This document shows positions 28,532 through 37,269 of a stretch of 64,000 bases of DNA, in pieces (the stretch's first letter is position 1; each line of letters begins with the position of its first letter). The position numbers and the translations under genes were made by a program. This DNA comes from an uncultured Alphaproteobacteria bacterium (GTDB lineage Bacteria > Pseudomonadota > Alphaproteobacteria > RF32 > CAG-239): contig CAKQSV010000005.1 of NCBI GenBank assembly GCA_934273635.1, forward strand, positions 1 to 64,000, given 5' to 3'. Under the pieces are notes generated by a model that was given only the letters and a program-made list of their open reading frames with translations, ran no database searches and was not told where the DNA came from.

Positions 28532-29506
28532 TTAAAAAGCTAGAACTGGACGAACGTAATGGCCATCGCCCTTATTGGTCGTTCCGCGATAAGTCTGTAC
28601 CCCGACATTAGTCTCTTGTATACCGCAATGCCACGCACCCATGTCATTATACTCGGTAGAGGACCAATAGGTGTCGCTCGTGCTGATTGCGGTTCCGCCG
28701 GCACTGCCTAACCTGCTGTTAATTGTGCTCTCATTATGGTGTAAGATCCACAGTTCGCCAAATGCCGGAAGGTACCACTCGCCTGCCCCACAGATACTAC
28801 CGTTGGCGCAGACACTCGGCGCATATTTACTGGTGGCGGTTGCCGCTTGCGCGGTATAGCCTTTTGACTTGATATAAGCCAAAATCTTTTGAGTGTTGCT
28901 CTTGCCATCCATATCCTCATTCGCCGCATCCCAACCATCGTAACCTGAGATATTCGTCAAGCCATCGACGTCATAATATACATAGTCGGTTTTTATTGAA
29001 CTTGTACTCCAATATAAACCGGTTGCGCTTGAGGCTTGACCACTGGCGTTGACATCTGTTAGTGCCACAATCTTGGTTGTTTTACCGTCATCATAAAAGA
29101 CAACGCCGATTGGTGTGTCGTTGTAATAATAAATGTCGCCAACCGCATATTGCTTGCGACTAGAAACACAGTCGCCGCTTTGATAGGTATAGCCCGAATT
29201 GCAGCGGGTATAACGATAATAACCGGTGTTGATTTTGGTGCCGTCAGCTTTTTCTTCAACACACTCCTGATAAGCGCCGGCCGCGTCATTGGGTTTTGAG
29301 CTGAGCCCATAAGCCTGACAATAGTCTAAATATAAAACTTTGGATGTATCAAACGGACAACGAATTGACCTGCGCCCCTCTTTATAGGGAAAAATGTAGC
29401 CTAATTCCTCGCATGACGGAAGTTTAACACAATACTTGGCTTGAGCGAAAGAACCTGCTCCACACCCAACTAAAACCGTGCTAACAAACAATATCTTTCG
29501 CAACAT
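28532..29506 (-). CDS. Secreted protein with DUF1566/Lcl-like C-terminal domain
   Basis: A 324-residue exported protein related in layout to those at 2302-3639 and 3652-6249. The signal peptide (MLRKILFVSTVLVGCGAG) ends near AQA. A short Cys-containing module (with GYYRYTRCNSGYTYQSGDC) follows. The remaining 200 residues match DUF1566/Lcl: PIGVVFYDDGKTTKIVAL, CGAGEWYLPAFGEL, TYWSSTEYNDMGAWHC and VRPVLAF at the end. The start at 29506 is chosen because the upstream in-frame ATG lies inside the GAGGGGAAGAG ribosome-binding stretch. Probably surface-exposed; ligand unknown. Confidence 0.8.
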   Translation of the reverse strand: MLRKILFVSTVLVGCGAGSFAQAKYCVKLPSCEELGYIFPYKEGRRSIRCPFDTSKVLYLDYCQAYGLSSKPNDAAGAYQECVEEKADGTKINTGYYRYTRCNSGYTYQSGDCVSSRKQYAVGDIYYYNDTPIGVVFYDDGKTTKIVALTDVNASGQASSATGLYWSTSSIKTDYVYYDVDGLTNISGYDGWDAANEDMDGKSNTQKILAYIKSKGYTAQAATATSKYAPSVCANGSICGAGEWYLPAFGELWILHHNESTINSRLGSAGGTAISTSDTYWSSTEYNDMGAWHCGIQETNVGVQTYRGTTNKGDGHYVRPVLAF

Positions 29507-29509
29507 AGC

Positions 29510-29810
29510 TCTTCCCCTCATTCATAATGCCTGATTGGTTTTGACTGCACCGTCTTGACTTGGTTTATGAGTTTGAGTTCTTAAAATGCAACAATAAGAA
29601 CCGCGGCACAATCAAAACCAACACCACTACTTTACCATACTTTTTATAACAAATCAAATATTATTGGAGGTTATTAATATTTTTCTCTAAAAATATAATT
29701 GGGATGAGAGGAATATACCCCAACCCTCTCTAAATATTTAGCGAGGGAGAATATAGAATCCTTACCTCTGTCTCTTTGAATTTTTAGTAAGGAAATGTTC
29801 CGCCTGTTTT
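29510..29810. other. Intergenic stretch with a repeat remnant
   Basis: No gene seen. It is AT-rich and includes a truncated copy of the CCCTCTCTAAATATTTAG palindrome (about 29716-29740) and a TTTAGTAAGG fragment near 29785, both remnants of the dispersed repeat family. Confidence 0.5.
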
Positions 29811-30158
29811 TTAATTTTTCAACTGCAAAGATTTTTCATATTCCAACATTTCTTCTTTGGTCACCACGCCGTCACCGTTGGTATCCATCGCGCGAAACGT
29901 CTCTTCCGGAGAAATATAGGTGCCGTCTTTTTTAGCTCGACGTTCCTGCCGCCGCTCGTCTCGGGTCTTCACCTCCCGATACTTTTCATATTCCTCCAAA
30001 GACAATTCCCCGTCCTTGTCGGCATCATAGCGGTTTATACGGCGATTAACTTTGCGTTCGGTCGTCGTTGTTGCGCCTGCAGGATAAACATACTTGGCGC
30101 AAACCCCTTCCGCACCCAAAGCCACCAACAGCGCCAACGTCAATAACAGTTTTTTCAT
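29811..30158 (-). CDS. Exported EF-hand calcium-binding protein
   Basis: A 115-residue protein with a signal peptide (1-21, ending GVCA) and two canonical 12-residue EF-hand loops, DADKDGELSLEE (45-56) and DTNGDGVVTKEE (92-103), joined by a highly basic helix (RDERRQERRAKK). Calcium binding in the periplasm is expected from the loops; the partner is unknown. It follows lolD on the same strand after 38 bp and may be co-transcribed with lolCD, which does not prove a shared function. Confidence 0.8.
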   Translation of the reverse strand: MKKLLLTLALLVALGAEGVCAKYVYPAGATTTTERKVNRRINRYDADKDGELSLEEYEKYREVKTRDERRQERRAKKDGTYISPEETFRAMDTNGDGVVTKEEMLEYEKSLQLKN

Positions 30159-30196
30159 CGCCTACTCCTGCCCTTTGCCTCGTTTATTTGCCGCAT

Positions 30197-30925
30197 TTAA
30201 TAGAAATTTTCACTGTCTTTAGGCACAAACGCACTGGCGCGCATATCAATCACTTTACCGTCTTTAAGCGTGACTTTCCTATCCATTTTATCCGCCAACT
30301 CAAAGTTATGCGTTGCCACCAGCGCCGCCAATCCGGTTTCTTTAACAATATTCACCAGTTCGGCAAACACAATATCCGCCGTTTTCGGATCCAAATTACC
30401 GGTCGGCTCATCAGCCAACAACAACTTTGGCGCATTTGCCAATGCCCGAGCGATTGCCACGCGCTGCTGCTCTCCGCCCGACATTGCCGCCGGACGATGT
30501 TTCAGGCGTTTTTCCAACCCCAAACGCGACAACAGCCACTTAGCGCGTTCTTCGGCGTCTTTAGTCTTTTTACCGGCAATCAACTGCGGCAACATCACGT
30601 TTTCAAGCGCGTCAAAGTCACCCAACAAATTGTGATATTGATACACAAAACCCAAATAGTCGCGCCGCAACAACGTGCGCATAGCGTCATTGAGCTTACT
30701 ACACTTCTGCCCGTTCAGATAAATTTCGCCCTTGCTCGGCTGCTCCAACAAACCCGCAATTTGCAACATCGTCGATTTTCCCGACCCCGAAGGTCCCAAC
30801 AACGCCACAATCTCGCCGGCCTGAATATCCAAATCAACACCCTTCAAAACCTCGAGCTTTTGCGCGCCCTGCTTAAAAGACTTAGAAACCTTTTTAAGTT
30901 CCAAAACCGGAGCTGTTTTACTCAT
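30197..30925 (-). CDS. lolD: Lipoprotein-releasing ABC transporter ATPase LolD
   Basis: Cytoplasmic ATPase of the Lol system, which extracts outer-membrane lipoproteins from the inner membrane. The 242-residue protein has Walker A GPSGSGKST (44-52), Q-loop YQYHNLLGDF, signature MSGGEQQRVAIARAL, Walker B LLLADEPTGNLD and the switch His in ATHN. It overlaps lolC by 8 bp (ATGAGTAA), showing translational coupling. The MacB-type family is close, but the permease next to it fits LolC/E. Confidence 0.9.
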   Translation of the reverse strand: MSKTAPVLELKKVSKSFKQGAQKLEVLKGVDLDIQAGEIVALLGPSGSGKSTMLQIAGLLEQPSKGEIYLNGQKCSKLNDAMRTLLRRDYLGFVYQYHNLLGDFDALENVMLPQLIAGKKTKDAEERAKWLLSRLGLEKRLKHRPAAMSGGEQQRVAIARALANAPKLLLADEPTGNLDPKTADIVFAELVNIVKETGLAALVATHNFELADKMDRKVTLKDGKVIDMRASAFVPKDSENFY

Positions 30926-32165
30926 ATCTCAACGCCTCCACCGGATCAAATTTTGCGGCACGATAAGCCGGATAAATAGTCGCCAAAAACGACAACAACA
31001 AAGAAATCAGCACCACCATGGCCACCTCAAAAGCATCAATTTTCGCGGGCAGCTGTGACAGAAAATAAATCTCTGCCGAGAACAAATCACGCCCCGACAG
31101 CGCCTCCAAACCTTTGCGGATAGCCTCAATATTATCACAAAAGACCACGCCCAAAATCAGCCCTAAAGTGGTGCCGACCACGCCGATAAACGCGCCATCC
31201 ATAAAGAAAATGCGCATAATCATCCCCTTAGTCGCCCCCATGGTGCGCAACACCGCAATATCGCGTCCTTTGTCTTTCACCAACATAATCAAACCGGTGA
31301 TGATATTGAACGCCGCCACCAAAATAATCAGCGTCAAAATCAAAAACATCACATTGCGTTCCACGTCAATAGCATTAAAAAAGGCCGAATTGCTCTGTTT
31401 CCAATCATAAACATAAGCGCCATCGCCCACGCTCTCCACAATCGCCTGTCGCACCTCCGCCAGATATTTATCATCACTCAGCGTCACGTCAATATTGGTC
31501 ACGGCGTCGCCCAAACCAAAATATTTTTGCGCGGCGGCTAACGGCATAAAAATAAAATTAGCGTCATATTCATACATGCCGACCTCAAACGCGCCGATAA
31601 CCCGATAAGACTTCATCCTCGGCACCGTGCCAAAAGCCGTAACCTTGCCGTTTGGAGAAATAAGCGTAATTTCATCGCCGGTCACAATGCCCATTTTTTG
31701 CGCCAAACGCGAACCGACAATAACAACATTGCCTTCATATTCAGACAAATCAATATATTTGACACTATTTTTCAGCACATCTTTTTTGAGCAAATCTTCT
31801 TTGGCGATACCACGCACCATAGCGCCCTCGGCGGCTTTTCCGGCAGTAACCAACAACTGATTTTCCACCAACGGAATCACGGTTTTCACCTTATCAAAAC
31901 CGGCAATTTCAGCCACCGCCTGATGATAATTATTGAACGGATAACCGGCAATCGCCGTAATCCCGATATGCCCGTTAATACCCAAAATACGCCCCAGCAA
32001 CTCGGCTCTAAAACCGTTCATCACCGACATAACGATAATCAGAGTCGCCACCCCGAGCGCAATGCCCGTAAACGCAAATCCCGTAATAACCGAGATAAAC
32101 CCCTCTTTGCGTTTGGCTTTCAGATAACGCCGTGCCACCAACCGTTCAAATTTTGTAAAAATCAT
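30918..32165 (-). CDS. lolC: Lipoprotein-releasing system permease LolC/LolE
   Basis: Inner-membrane permease of the Lol system. The 415-residue protein has an N-terminal membrane helix (about 25-50, FAFTGIALGVATLIIVMSVMNGF), a periplasmic domain of about 220 residues and three C-terminal helices (about 275-300, 320-345 and 375-400), the FtsX-fold arrangement. The N-terminal YLKAKRKEGFISVI and the C-terminal YPAYRAAKFDPVEALRYE are typical. The ATG at 32165 has AGGAG seven bases upstream. Only one permease gene is present, as in many alphaproteobacteria, where one protein does the LolC and LolE work. Confidence 0.9.
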   Translation of the reverse strand: MIFTKFERLVARRYLKAKRKEGFISVITGFAFTGIALGVATLIIVMSVMNGFRAELLGRILGINGHIGITAIAGYPFNNYHQAVAEIAGFDKVKTVIPLVENQLLVTAGKAAEGAMVRGIAKEDLLKKDVLKNSVKYIDLSEYEGNVVIVGSRLAQKMGIVTGDEITLISPNGKVTAFGTVPRMKSYRVIGAFEVGMYEYDANFIFMPLAAAQKYFGLGDAVTNIDVTLSDDKYLAEVRQAIVESVGDGAYVYDWKQSNSAFFNAIDVERNVMFLILTLIILVAAFNIITGLIMLVKDKGRDIAVLRTMGATKGMIMRIFFMDGAFIGVVGTTLGLILGVVFCDNIEAIRKGLEALSGRDLFSAEIYFLSQLPAKIDAFEVAMVVLISLLLSFLATIYPAYRAAKFDPVEALRYE

Positions 32166-32283
32166 CAACAATCTCCTGTTTCTGCACGCATTTTATAACA
32201 TCTTACCGCATACGCAATCAAATGATTGCCCATGTGCATAAATTCCTTCTCAGAAAATTTAGACAAAAATCGCAAAATAAGGG

Positions 32284-32312
32284 TTGCTCTCCCCCAAAAA
32301 ATGTGGTATATT
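32284..32312 (+). promoter_or_regulatory. Probable sigma-70 promoter of the dsRBD-like gene
   Basis: TTGCTC and TATATT with a 17-base spacer, about 45 bp before the start at 32358. The transcript leader would be about 40 nt and AT-rich. Confidence 0.55.
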
Positions 32313-32357
32313 AAAAGAACAATAAATATTATTATTAATTATTATAAATTCCATATT

Positions 32358-32900
32358 ATGGCAAATACTGTTAAAAGAATCTTAGTAAAAGATTTCAACA
32401 ACAAAGAGTTAGAAATTGTATTGTTGTTCCGTGATAACAAGTTGTCCCTCGTTCAGTGCCCTGCTAATGTTCGTCTTGAGAATTTCTTGAAGAAGATTGT
32501 TGAGTATATTAACGAGAGCGATTTGGTCGAGACTGTAAAGTACTACTTCCGCAACAACAGCGACAAGATTGATGAACTCATTATCCGTTGGATGTCCATG
32601 CGTTCAATCAAAGATTTCGCCGATGTTAAGAAGAAATTCAGCAAGCGTGCCGTCGGTTGTGTTTATGCAAACAAGTTGCCGCCGTATGATAAGCTTGTTT
32701 ATATCCTCGGACATTACAAGGCATGCCGAGGAATTACACTCAACTACGACAGCTCATCAGCAGAGACACCTAAGGTTACTCTGACCTTGTCTCTCAACTG
32801 CCGCGTCACTGAAGTGTATCACGCCGACATCATCAACAACAATGTTGAAGCAGCCAAAAACAAGGCCGCTCAAGAGATCCTCAAACGTCTCGGTTTCTAA
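32358..32900 (+). CDS. dsRNA-binding-domain-like protein
   Basis: A 180-residue soluble basic protein. The last 60 residues have a strand-strand-helix pattern (PKVTLTLSLNCRVTEVYH then NNVEAAKNKAAQEILKRLGF) like the second half of a double-stranded RNA-binding domain. The N-terminal 110 residues are unrecognised. The start at 32358 follows from the promoter at 32284-32312 and from composition; an upstream in-frame ATG at 32226 lies before the promoter. No Shine-Dalgarno sequence is seen in the AT-rich leader. Codon use is unlike the neighbours (many AAG, CGT and GTT codons), the pattern of a highly expressed gene. RNA binding is inference. Confidence 0.6.
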   Translation: MANTVKRILVKDFNNKELEIVLLFRDNKLSLVQCPANVRLENFLKKIVEYINESDLVETVKYYFRNNSDKIDELIIRWMSMRSIKDFADVKKKFSKRAVGCVYANKLPPYDKLVYILGHYKACRGITLNYDSSSAETPKVTLTLSLNCRVTEVYHADIINNNVEAAKNKAAQEILKRLGF

Positions 32901-32919
32901 AACCTGTTTGCACAAAAAA

Positions 32920-32946
32920 AATGACGGAACCTCAAGTTCCGCCATT
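32920..32946. terminator. Bidirectional intrinsic terminator
   Basis: AATGACGGAAC and GTTCCGCCATT form the stem, with T-runs on both outer sides. It serves the dsRBD-like gene and, on the minus strand, the tandem FlaF gene. Confidence 0.85.
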
Positions 32947-32970
32947 TTTTTATGCTCTCTTACGACAAAA

Positions 32971-33636
32971 CTAAGCACACTCCTTAGACATCAAACCTTC
33001 AGAAATCTGCAGGTTGGTCATAATCATGCTGTCAATCGCCTGCTCGCTGATACTATCCATATTTTGCCCGACTTCCAACGTCTTTGATGACACATAATCC
33101 GCCAACTTTATCAAATTATTACGGGTATTCTGCGGCAAAATATTTTCTTTTTTATCAGCCAGAGTTTTAATATAAACCCACAACTTCATATTATTATCCA
33201 ACGCCGTCACCAGTTCGGGAATATTTTGATTTTCTTTAGCATTAGACAAATCAACCGCACACTTCAACAACGAGAAAGCCTCTTCTCTGGCCAAATTTTG
33301 GTGCACAGCCTCCAGCAAACCTTTGCAAATCTGCACATTAATATTAACCAAGCACGAAACATCTGACTTAGAAACCTTAATGCCTTTGGAAAGGGTCATC
33401 CGCTCCACAAATTTTGAAAGCTTGAGCAAATTATCTTTAATGTCATCCGGCAAAAAGCTCTTGGCGTTTTTCAACGAGGTTTCAATAGCCACCCAAAGCT
33501 TCAAATTAGCGTCCAAAGCCGTAATCAGTTCCATATCATCGCCTTTGCTTGCGGCCTGAGACAGCGCCAAACCTTTTTCCAACAACACACTGGCCTCTTG
33601 CTCAGCTTTTTTCATAATCTTAAGATTTTCGGTCAT
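32971..33636 (-). CDS. flaF: Tandem FlaF-like flagellar regulator
   Basis: A 221-residue protein made of two FlaF-like halves. FlaF in alphaproteobacteria supports flagellin translation and secretion together with FlbT. The family pattern (AL..N..LW, LP, then L..FV...T, and N..I..GL) occurs twice: ELITALDANLKLWVAIET to VNINVQICKGL (about 36-107), and ELVTALDNNMKLWVYIKT to TNLQISEGL (about 140-216). The usual FlaF is a single unit of about 115 residues. It lies 250 bp downstream of flgH on the same strand. The family call rests on motif spacing read by eye; the duplication itself is plain in the sequence. Confidence 0.75.
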   Translation of the reverse strand: MTENLKIMKKAEQEASVLLEKGLALSQAASKGDDMELITALDANLKLWVAIETSLKNAKSFLPDDIKDNLLKLSKFVERMTLSKGIKVSKSDVSCLVNINVQICKGLLEAVHQNLAREEAFSLLKCAVDLSNAKENQNIPELVTALDNNMKLWVYIKTLADKKENILPQNTRNNLIKLADYVSSKTLEVGQNMDSISEQAIDSMIMTNLQISEGLMSKECA

Positions 33637-33728
33637 AACCTGCTTTCCTTGTCAAATTAAACTCTGTGGTTAATATATTTGTGAATTGTCAAAATTCAAT
33701 CCGTCAAAAACTGAAAAAAAACACAGTC

Positions 33729-33763
33729 CGGACAGACCAACTGGGGAAAGTTTAACCTGTCCG
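33729..33763 (-). terminator. Probable terminator of the flgFGAH operon
   Basis: CGGACAG (33729-33735) pairs with CTGTCCG (33757-33763). On the minus strand a run of eight T follows. It lies 120 bp past the flgH stop; the rest of the 250-bp gap shows no gene. Confidence 0.55.
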
Positions 33764-33885
33764 AACCATGAGGTAAAGCACAATCAGGCTCTTTACCCAC
33801 AGAATATAAGCATTTTTTCTTGGGGAGAGAAAACGGCCTATATTCAATTCCGTACATAATAATAAAAACTCTATAATTCAATACC

Positions 33886-34650
33886 TTAGAACGGAGACAG
33901 AATATCAATCAACTGCCGTCCGTAACGCGGCTGTTGCATATCCGAAACCGTACCCTTACCACCGTAAGAAACTCTGAGTTCAGCAATTTTACTCGACTCG
34001 ATGGTGTTGTCCGAGGAGATGTCCGCGCGTCTGATAATACCGCGGACGCTCAACTGCCGCAGCTCATAGTTCACTCTGATTTCCTGCGTGCCCTCAATCA
34101 CCAGATTGTCGTTTGGCAATACCTGAATCACAATCGCGGCCATGGTCATATCAATTTTCTCCGAACGATCGATTTTGCCCTCGCCGGTCACATCGTGGTC
34201 GGAATCAATATCAAACAGCGTGGCGGCATTTACCCCGTCGGGCAAATAGTCTTTGGCATAGTTTTCATAACCGGCCATAGCCCTGATATTAACCGTATCG
34301 GAGTTGGTATCGCGCGTTTGCTCGGTTTTGTTTTTGAGGGTTGCCGTATCTTTGGCCGAGATATTCACCGTAATAATATCGCCAACTTTTGAAGCGCGCT
34401 GATCCTGAAAGAATCCGGAAGACCCTTTTTTCCACAACGAATTGACGCCGGCGTATTGATCGGGATATTTCGGGGTCGGCATACTCACGGGTTTGTAGTC
34501 TTGAGCCTCAAGCGGATTGGTAATTGGCGCCATTTCCGGCTCTTTGCCGATAGATGTCAGCCGCGACCAGGTATTACAACCGCCAAGCAGCGTCACGCCG
34601 AGCATTAAAGCCGTCAAACGGCAAATATGTGTGTTTGTTTTGTTCATCAT
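33886..34650 (-). CDS. flgH: Flagellar L-ring lipoprotein FlgH
   Basis: Forms the outer-membrane L-ring bushing of the flagellar basal body. The 254-residue protein has a lipoprotein signal ending LLGGC, then SLWKKGSSGFFQDQRASKVGDIITVNI (the conserved FlgH core), MTMAAIVIQVLPNDNLVIEG, and a C-terminal VSDMQQPRYGRQLIDILSPF. Length is typical. It is last of four genes in flgF-flgG-flgA-flgH order, 18 bp after flgA. The start could be the first or the second of two adjacent Met codons. Confidence 0.95.
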   Translation of the reverse strand: MMNKTNTHICRLTALMLGVTLLGGCNTWSRLTSIGKEPEMAPITNPLEAQDYKPVSMPTPKYPDQYAGVNSLWKKGSSGFFQDQRASKVGDIITVNISAKDTATLKNKTEQTRDTNSDTVNIRAMAGYENYAKDYLPDGVNAATLFDIDSDHDVTGEGKIDRSEKIDMTMAAIVIQVLPNDNLVIEGTQEIRVNYELRQLSVRGIIRRADISSDNTIESSKIAELRVSYGGKGTVSDMQQPRYGRQLIDILSPF

Positions 34651-34668
34651 CGTTCCTGCTTTCGGTTG

Positions 34669-35373
34669 TTATTGTTCAATCACAACGGTTGCGGCATCCT
34701 GCACAATTCCGGTCAATACTTTGTGCGTTTTCATATTCTGCAACTCTATTCTCTCACCAAACGCGCCATCCTGCTGAGCAATCGCCTTGGCAGTAATCTG
34801 CATTTTATCGGTGCGATAAACCGCCAACACAATATCATTGCGTTTAACCAAAACTTTAGCGCCGACATCCTTGTCATTAATAATTTTACCGGCTTTCAAA
34901 GCCTTTTTAGCCTCTTGCCCCACCAGTTTTTCTTTATCGGTGACCATTGCCGGTTTCAATCTCGTGCGACGAATATTTTCAGACTGCAACATCTTCTCGG
35001 TCAGCACCTCGCCTTTGGCAATATTTTCCGCCGGCACCCAAACTTCCGCCATCACAAAATATTTGCCCTGCAAAGAAGATACGGCATAAGACTTGCGGTC
35101 GGCAAAAATTTCCGCCTCGCAACTGAAACGTCCCAATTTTTCATCAGCCTTCAGATTATTAATCATAACTTTGGCTTCGCTGGCATTGTCAATTTTAAAA
35201 TCCGTCTGCCCGCCAAACAGCTCCAACTCCACATTGTCGCTGTCTGTCAAACCACTGTCGACAAACTCTTGCTTGATAGCCGCGACCACATCTTGCTCAT
35301 CAACTCTCACCGCTTGAGCCTGCGCCGTTGCCGCCATTATCAAACTTAACAATATCAAAACCAAGCTACGCAT
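34669..35373 (-). CDS. flgA: Flagellar P-ring assembly chaperone FlgA
   Basis: Periplasmic chaperone needed for FlgI P-ring polymerisation. The 234-residue protein has a signal peptide (1-19, ending AQA) and a C-terminal SAF-type domain: VWVPAENIAKGEVLTEKM, LVGQEAKKALKAGKIINDKD, VKRNDIVLAVYRTDKM and GERIELQNMKTHKVLTG, the last being the FlgA signature. It lies between flgG (13 bp) and flgH (18 bp). Confidence 0.93.
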   Translation of the reverse strand: MRSLVLILLSLIMAATAQAQAVRVDEQDVVAAIKQEFVDSGLTDSDNVELELFGGQTDFKIDNASEAKVMINNLKADEKLGRFSCEAEIFADRKSYAVSSLQGKYFVMAEVWVPAENIAKGEVLTEKMLQSENIRRTRLKPAMVTDKEKLVGQEAKKALKAGKIINDKDVGAKVLVKRNDIVLAVYRTDKMQITAKAIAQQDGAFGERIELQNMKTHKVLTGIVQDAATVVIEQ

Positions 35374-35386
35374 TATCCGCCCGCAC

Positions 35387-36175
35387 CTAATTCATCTGAT
35401 TAATAGTTGTCAGCATTTCATCTGAAATGGTAATAATTTTTGAGTTCATCTCATAAGCTCTTTGCGCCGAAACCAGTTCCGTAATTTCCGACACGGCGTT
35501 AACGTTCGAGGTTTCCAAATAGCCCTGCAAAATAGAGCCGAAACCCTCGGTGTCGGGGTTGTCGACGTTCGGCGCGCCTGAAGCCTCGGTCTCTAAAAAC
35601 AGGTTTTGTCCCATGGCTTCCAATCCGGCCTCGTTCACAAAAGTTGCCAACTCCAACTGTCCGACGTTGATTTCATCGGTTTCGCCATCTTGCTTAACCC
35701 AAACTTCACCCGAGTTGTTGATATAAACTTCAACCGCATCTTCGGGGATGGTGATTTCCGGCTGAACCACATAACCGTCATGAGTTACGATAACGCCGTC
35801 GCCGTTGCGTTGAAAAGCGCCGTCACGAGTATAAGCCGTGCCCTTGCCCTCCGGCAGTTCAATCTGAAAATAGCCGCGTCCTTGAATCGCCAAATCCAAA
35901 GTATTGGTAGTGTTGGTCAAGCCACTGCCTTCGGTAATACGATAAACCGCCGCGGTACGCACACCCAAACCCAACTGCAAACCGGAAGGAACAACCGTCT
36001 GAGAGGCCGAAGACTGCGACCCCGGACGCACGATATTTTGATACAACAGGTCGTTAAACTCCGCTCTTCTTCTGGTATAAGCCGTGGTGTTCATATTCGC
36101 GATATTGTTGGAAATCACGTCAACATTGGTCTGTTGAGCCAGCATTCCGGTTGCGCCTATATATAATGATCTCAT
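35387..36175 (-). CDS. flgG: Flagellar distal rod protein FlgG
   Basis: Main subunit of the distal rod. The 262-residue protein has the rod-family N-terminus MRSLYIGATGMLAQQTNVDVISNNIANMNTT, the FlgG-specific stretch after it, GYFQIELPEGKGTAYTRDGAF, and the C-terminal GYLETSNVNAVSEITELVSAQRAYEMNSK. Length is exactly that of the family. It is second in the operon after flgF (18 bp). Confidence 0.97.
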   Translation of the reverse strand: MRSLYIGATGMLAQQTNVDVISNNIANMNTTAYTRRRAEFNDLLYQNIVRPGSQSSASQTVVPSGLQLGLGVRTAAVYRITEGSGLTNTTNTLDLAIQGRGYFQIELPEGKGTAYTRDGAFQRNGDGVIVTHDGYVVQPEITIPEDAVEVYINNSGEVWVKQDGETDEINVGQLELATFVNEAGLEAMGQNLFLETEASGAPNVDNPDTEGFGSILQGYLETSNVNAVSEITELVSAQRAYEMNSKIITISDEMLTTINQMN

Positions 36176-36193
36176 AAAATTTCCCCTTTAATT

Positions 36194-36934
36194 TTAAGCT
36201 AATTGTCCATAAGTCTTAATGGTGTTTGATATTCTGTCGTGCTCTTCGTCAATCATCTGCTGCACAAACTCATAAGAACGCTGCAAATGAATCAACTTGG
36301 TCATTTCTTCCACCGAGTTGACATTTGATTTTTCCAAACTTCTTTGCAAAACCCGCACATTGTCGGCCTCGCGCGAGGCATTACCGGCCACATTGTCAAA
36401 CATGGTGTTGGCTTTTTTCAACAATTTTTGATTATCGGCAAATTTTACCACCTGCAAACGCCCGATAACCCCGTTTTCGGTTGCCACTGAGCCATCTTCC
36501 GTAATCATAATCTCTTTTTCGGTCGGAGCAATAAACAACGGCTCGTTGTTGCTAGACAACACCGGATACCCGTCTGTTGTCACAATCATCCCGTTGCTGT
36601 CTAACGTAAAATTACCTTTGCGGGTATAAGACACGCCGTCATCGGTCTCAATCGCAAAAAAGCCATCGCCCTGTAACGCCACGTCAAGCGTATTTCCGGT
36701 CGAAACCAACGCACCTTCCATAAAGTTATTATATGTGGCAAAATCCTGCGTAAAATAAACCGGCTCTTTGCCCATCCCTTTGGCATTAAGCGTCTGCGCC
36801 ACATAGGTGCTGAACATGGTGTCTTCTTGCTTATAGCCGGTCGTGTTCATATTGGCCACGTTGTTAGAAACCACGTTCATCTGCTTCCACAACGCCATTT
36901 GCCGCGACAATGCTATATATTTGGTATTATCCAT
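36194..36934 (-). CDS. flgF: Flagellar proximal rod protein FlgF
   Basis: Proximal rod subunit. The 246-residue protein begins MDNTKYIALSRQMALWKQMNVVSNNVANMNTTGYK. The middle has GDGFFAIETDDGVSYTRKGNFTL, and the end LEKSNVNSVEEMTKLIHLQRSYEF, as in FlgF of alphaproteobacteria. It is the first gene of the flgFGAH operon, with AGGGGAG upstream of the start. Confidence 0.95.
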   Translation of the reverse strand: MDNTKYIALSRQMALWKQMNVVSNNVANMNTTGYKQEDTMFSTYVAQTLNAKGMGKEPVYFTQDFATYNNFMEGALVSTGNTLDVALQGDGFFAIETDDGVSYTRKGNFTLDSNGMIVTTDGYPVLSSNNEPLFIAPTEKEIMITEDGSVATENGVIGRLQVVKFADNQKLLKKANTMFDNVAGNASREADNVRVLQRSLEKSNVNSVEEMTKLIHLQRSYEFVQQMIDEEHDRISNTIKTYGQLA

Positions 36935-36939
36935 AATAT

Positions 36940-37227
36940 TCTCCCCTAAACTTCTGGATAAATCATTTGGATAATCTAATGCAATTTCCGTGCCATTTTT
37001 TTATTTTTGATATTTTTTACTTTTTCCGCCCCTTCCCCAATCGTCATTGCGAGGACGGCAACGTCCGAAGCAATCCAGATTCAATAAAGGAGTCAATATA
37101 AAAATAAACAGCTTCACCGGCACACCGTCTCACACTAATGCACGATTATAACCGCACGTTCTCGCAATAACCTTCGAAAAAAAACGCACATAAAAACAAC
37201 AATTCAAAAAGGAAAAAGGCACAAAAA
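36940..37227. other. Intergenic gap with one REP-like repeat
   Basis: Upstream region of flgF on the minus strand. A REP-like unit with CGTCATTGCGAGGACGG and CGAAGCAATCCAG is at about 37031-37079. No gene seen. A flgF promoter must lie here but I cannot assign it with confidence. Confidence 0.55.
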
Positions 37228-37255
37228 ATCCTCTACGGCACAAGCAGTAGAGGAT
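37228..37255 (-). terminator. Intrinsic terminator
   Basis: ATCCTCTAC and GTAGAGGAT around a 10-base loop. On the minus strand a T-run follows. It lies 15 bp beyond the stop of 37270-37962. Confidence 0.85.
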
Positions 37256-37269
37256 AAAAAAACAAATAA

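Noticed and set aside
33696..33908. 70-codon frame between flgH and the FlaF gene
   Set aside because: It overlaps the flgH stop region, contains the terminator hairpin and has no ribosome-binding site.
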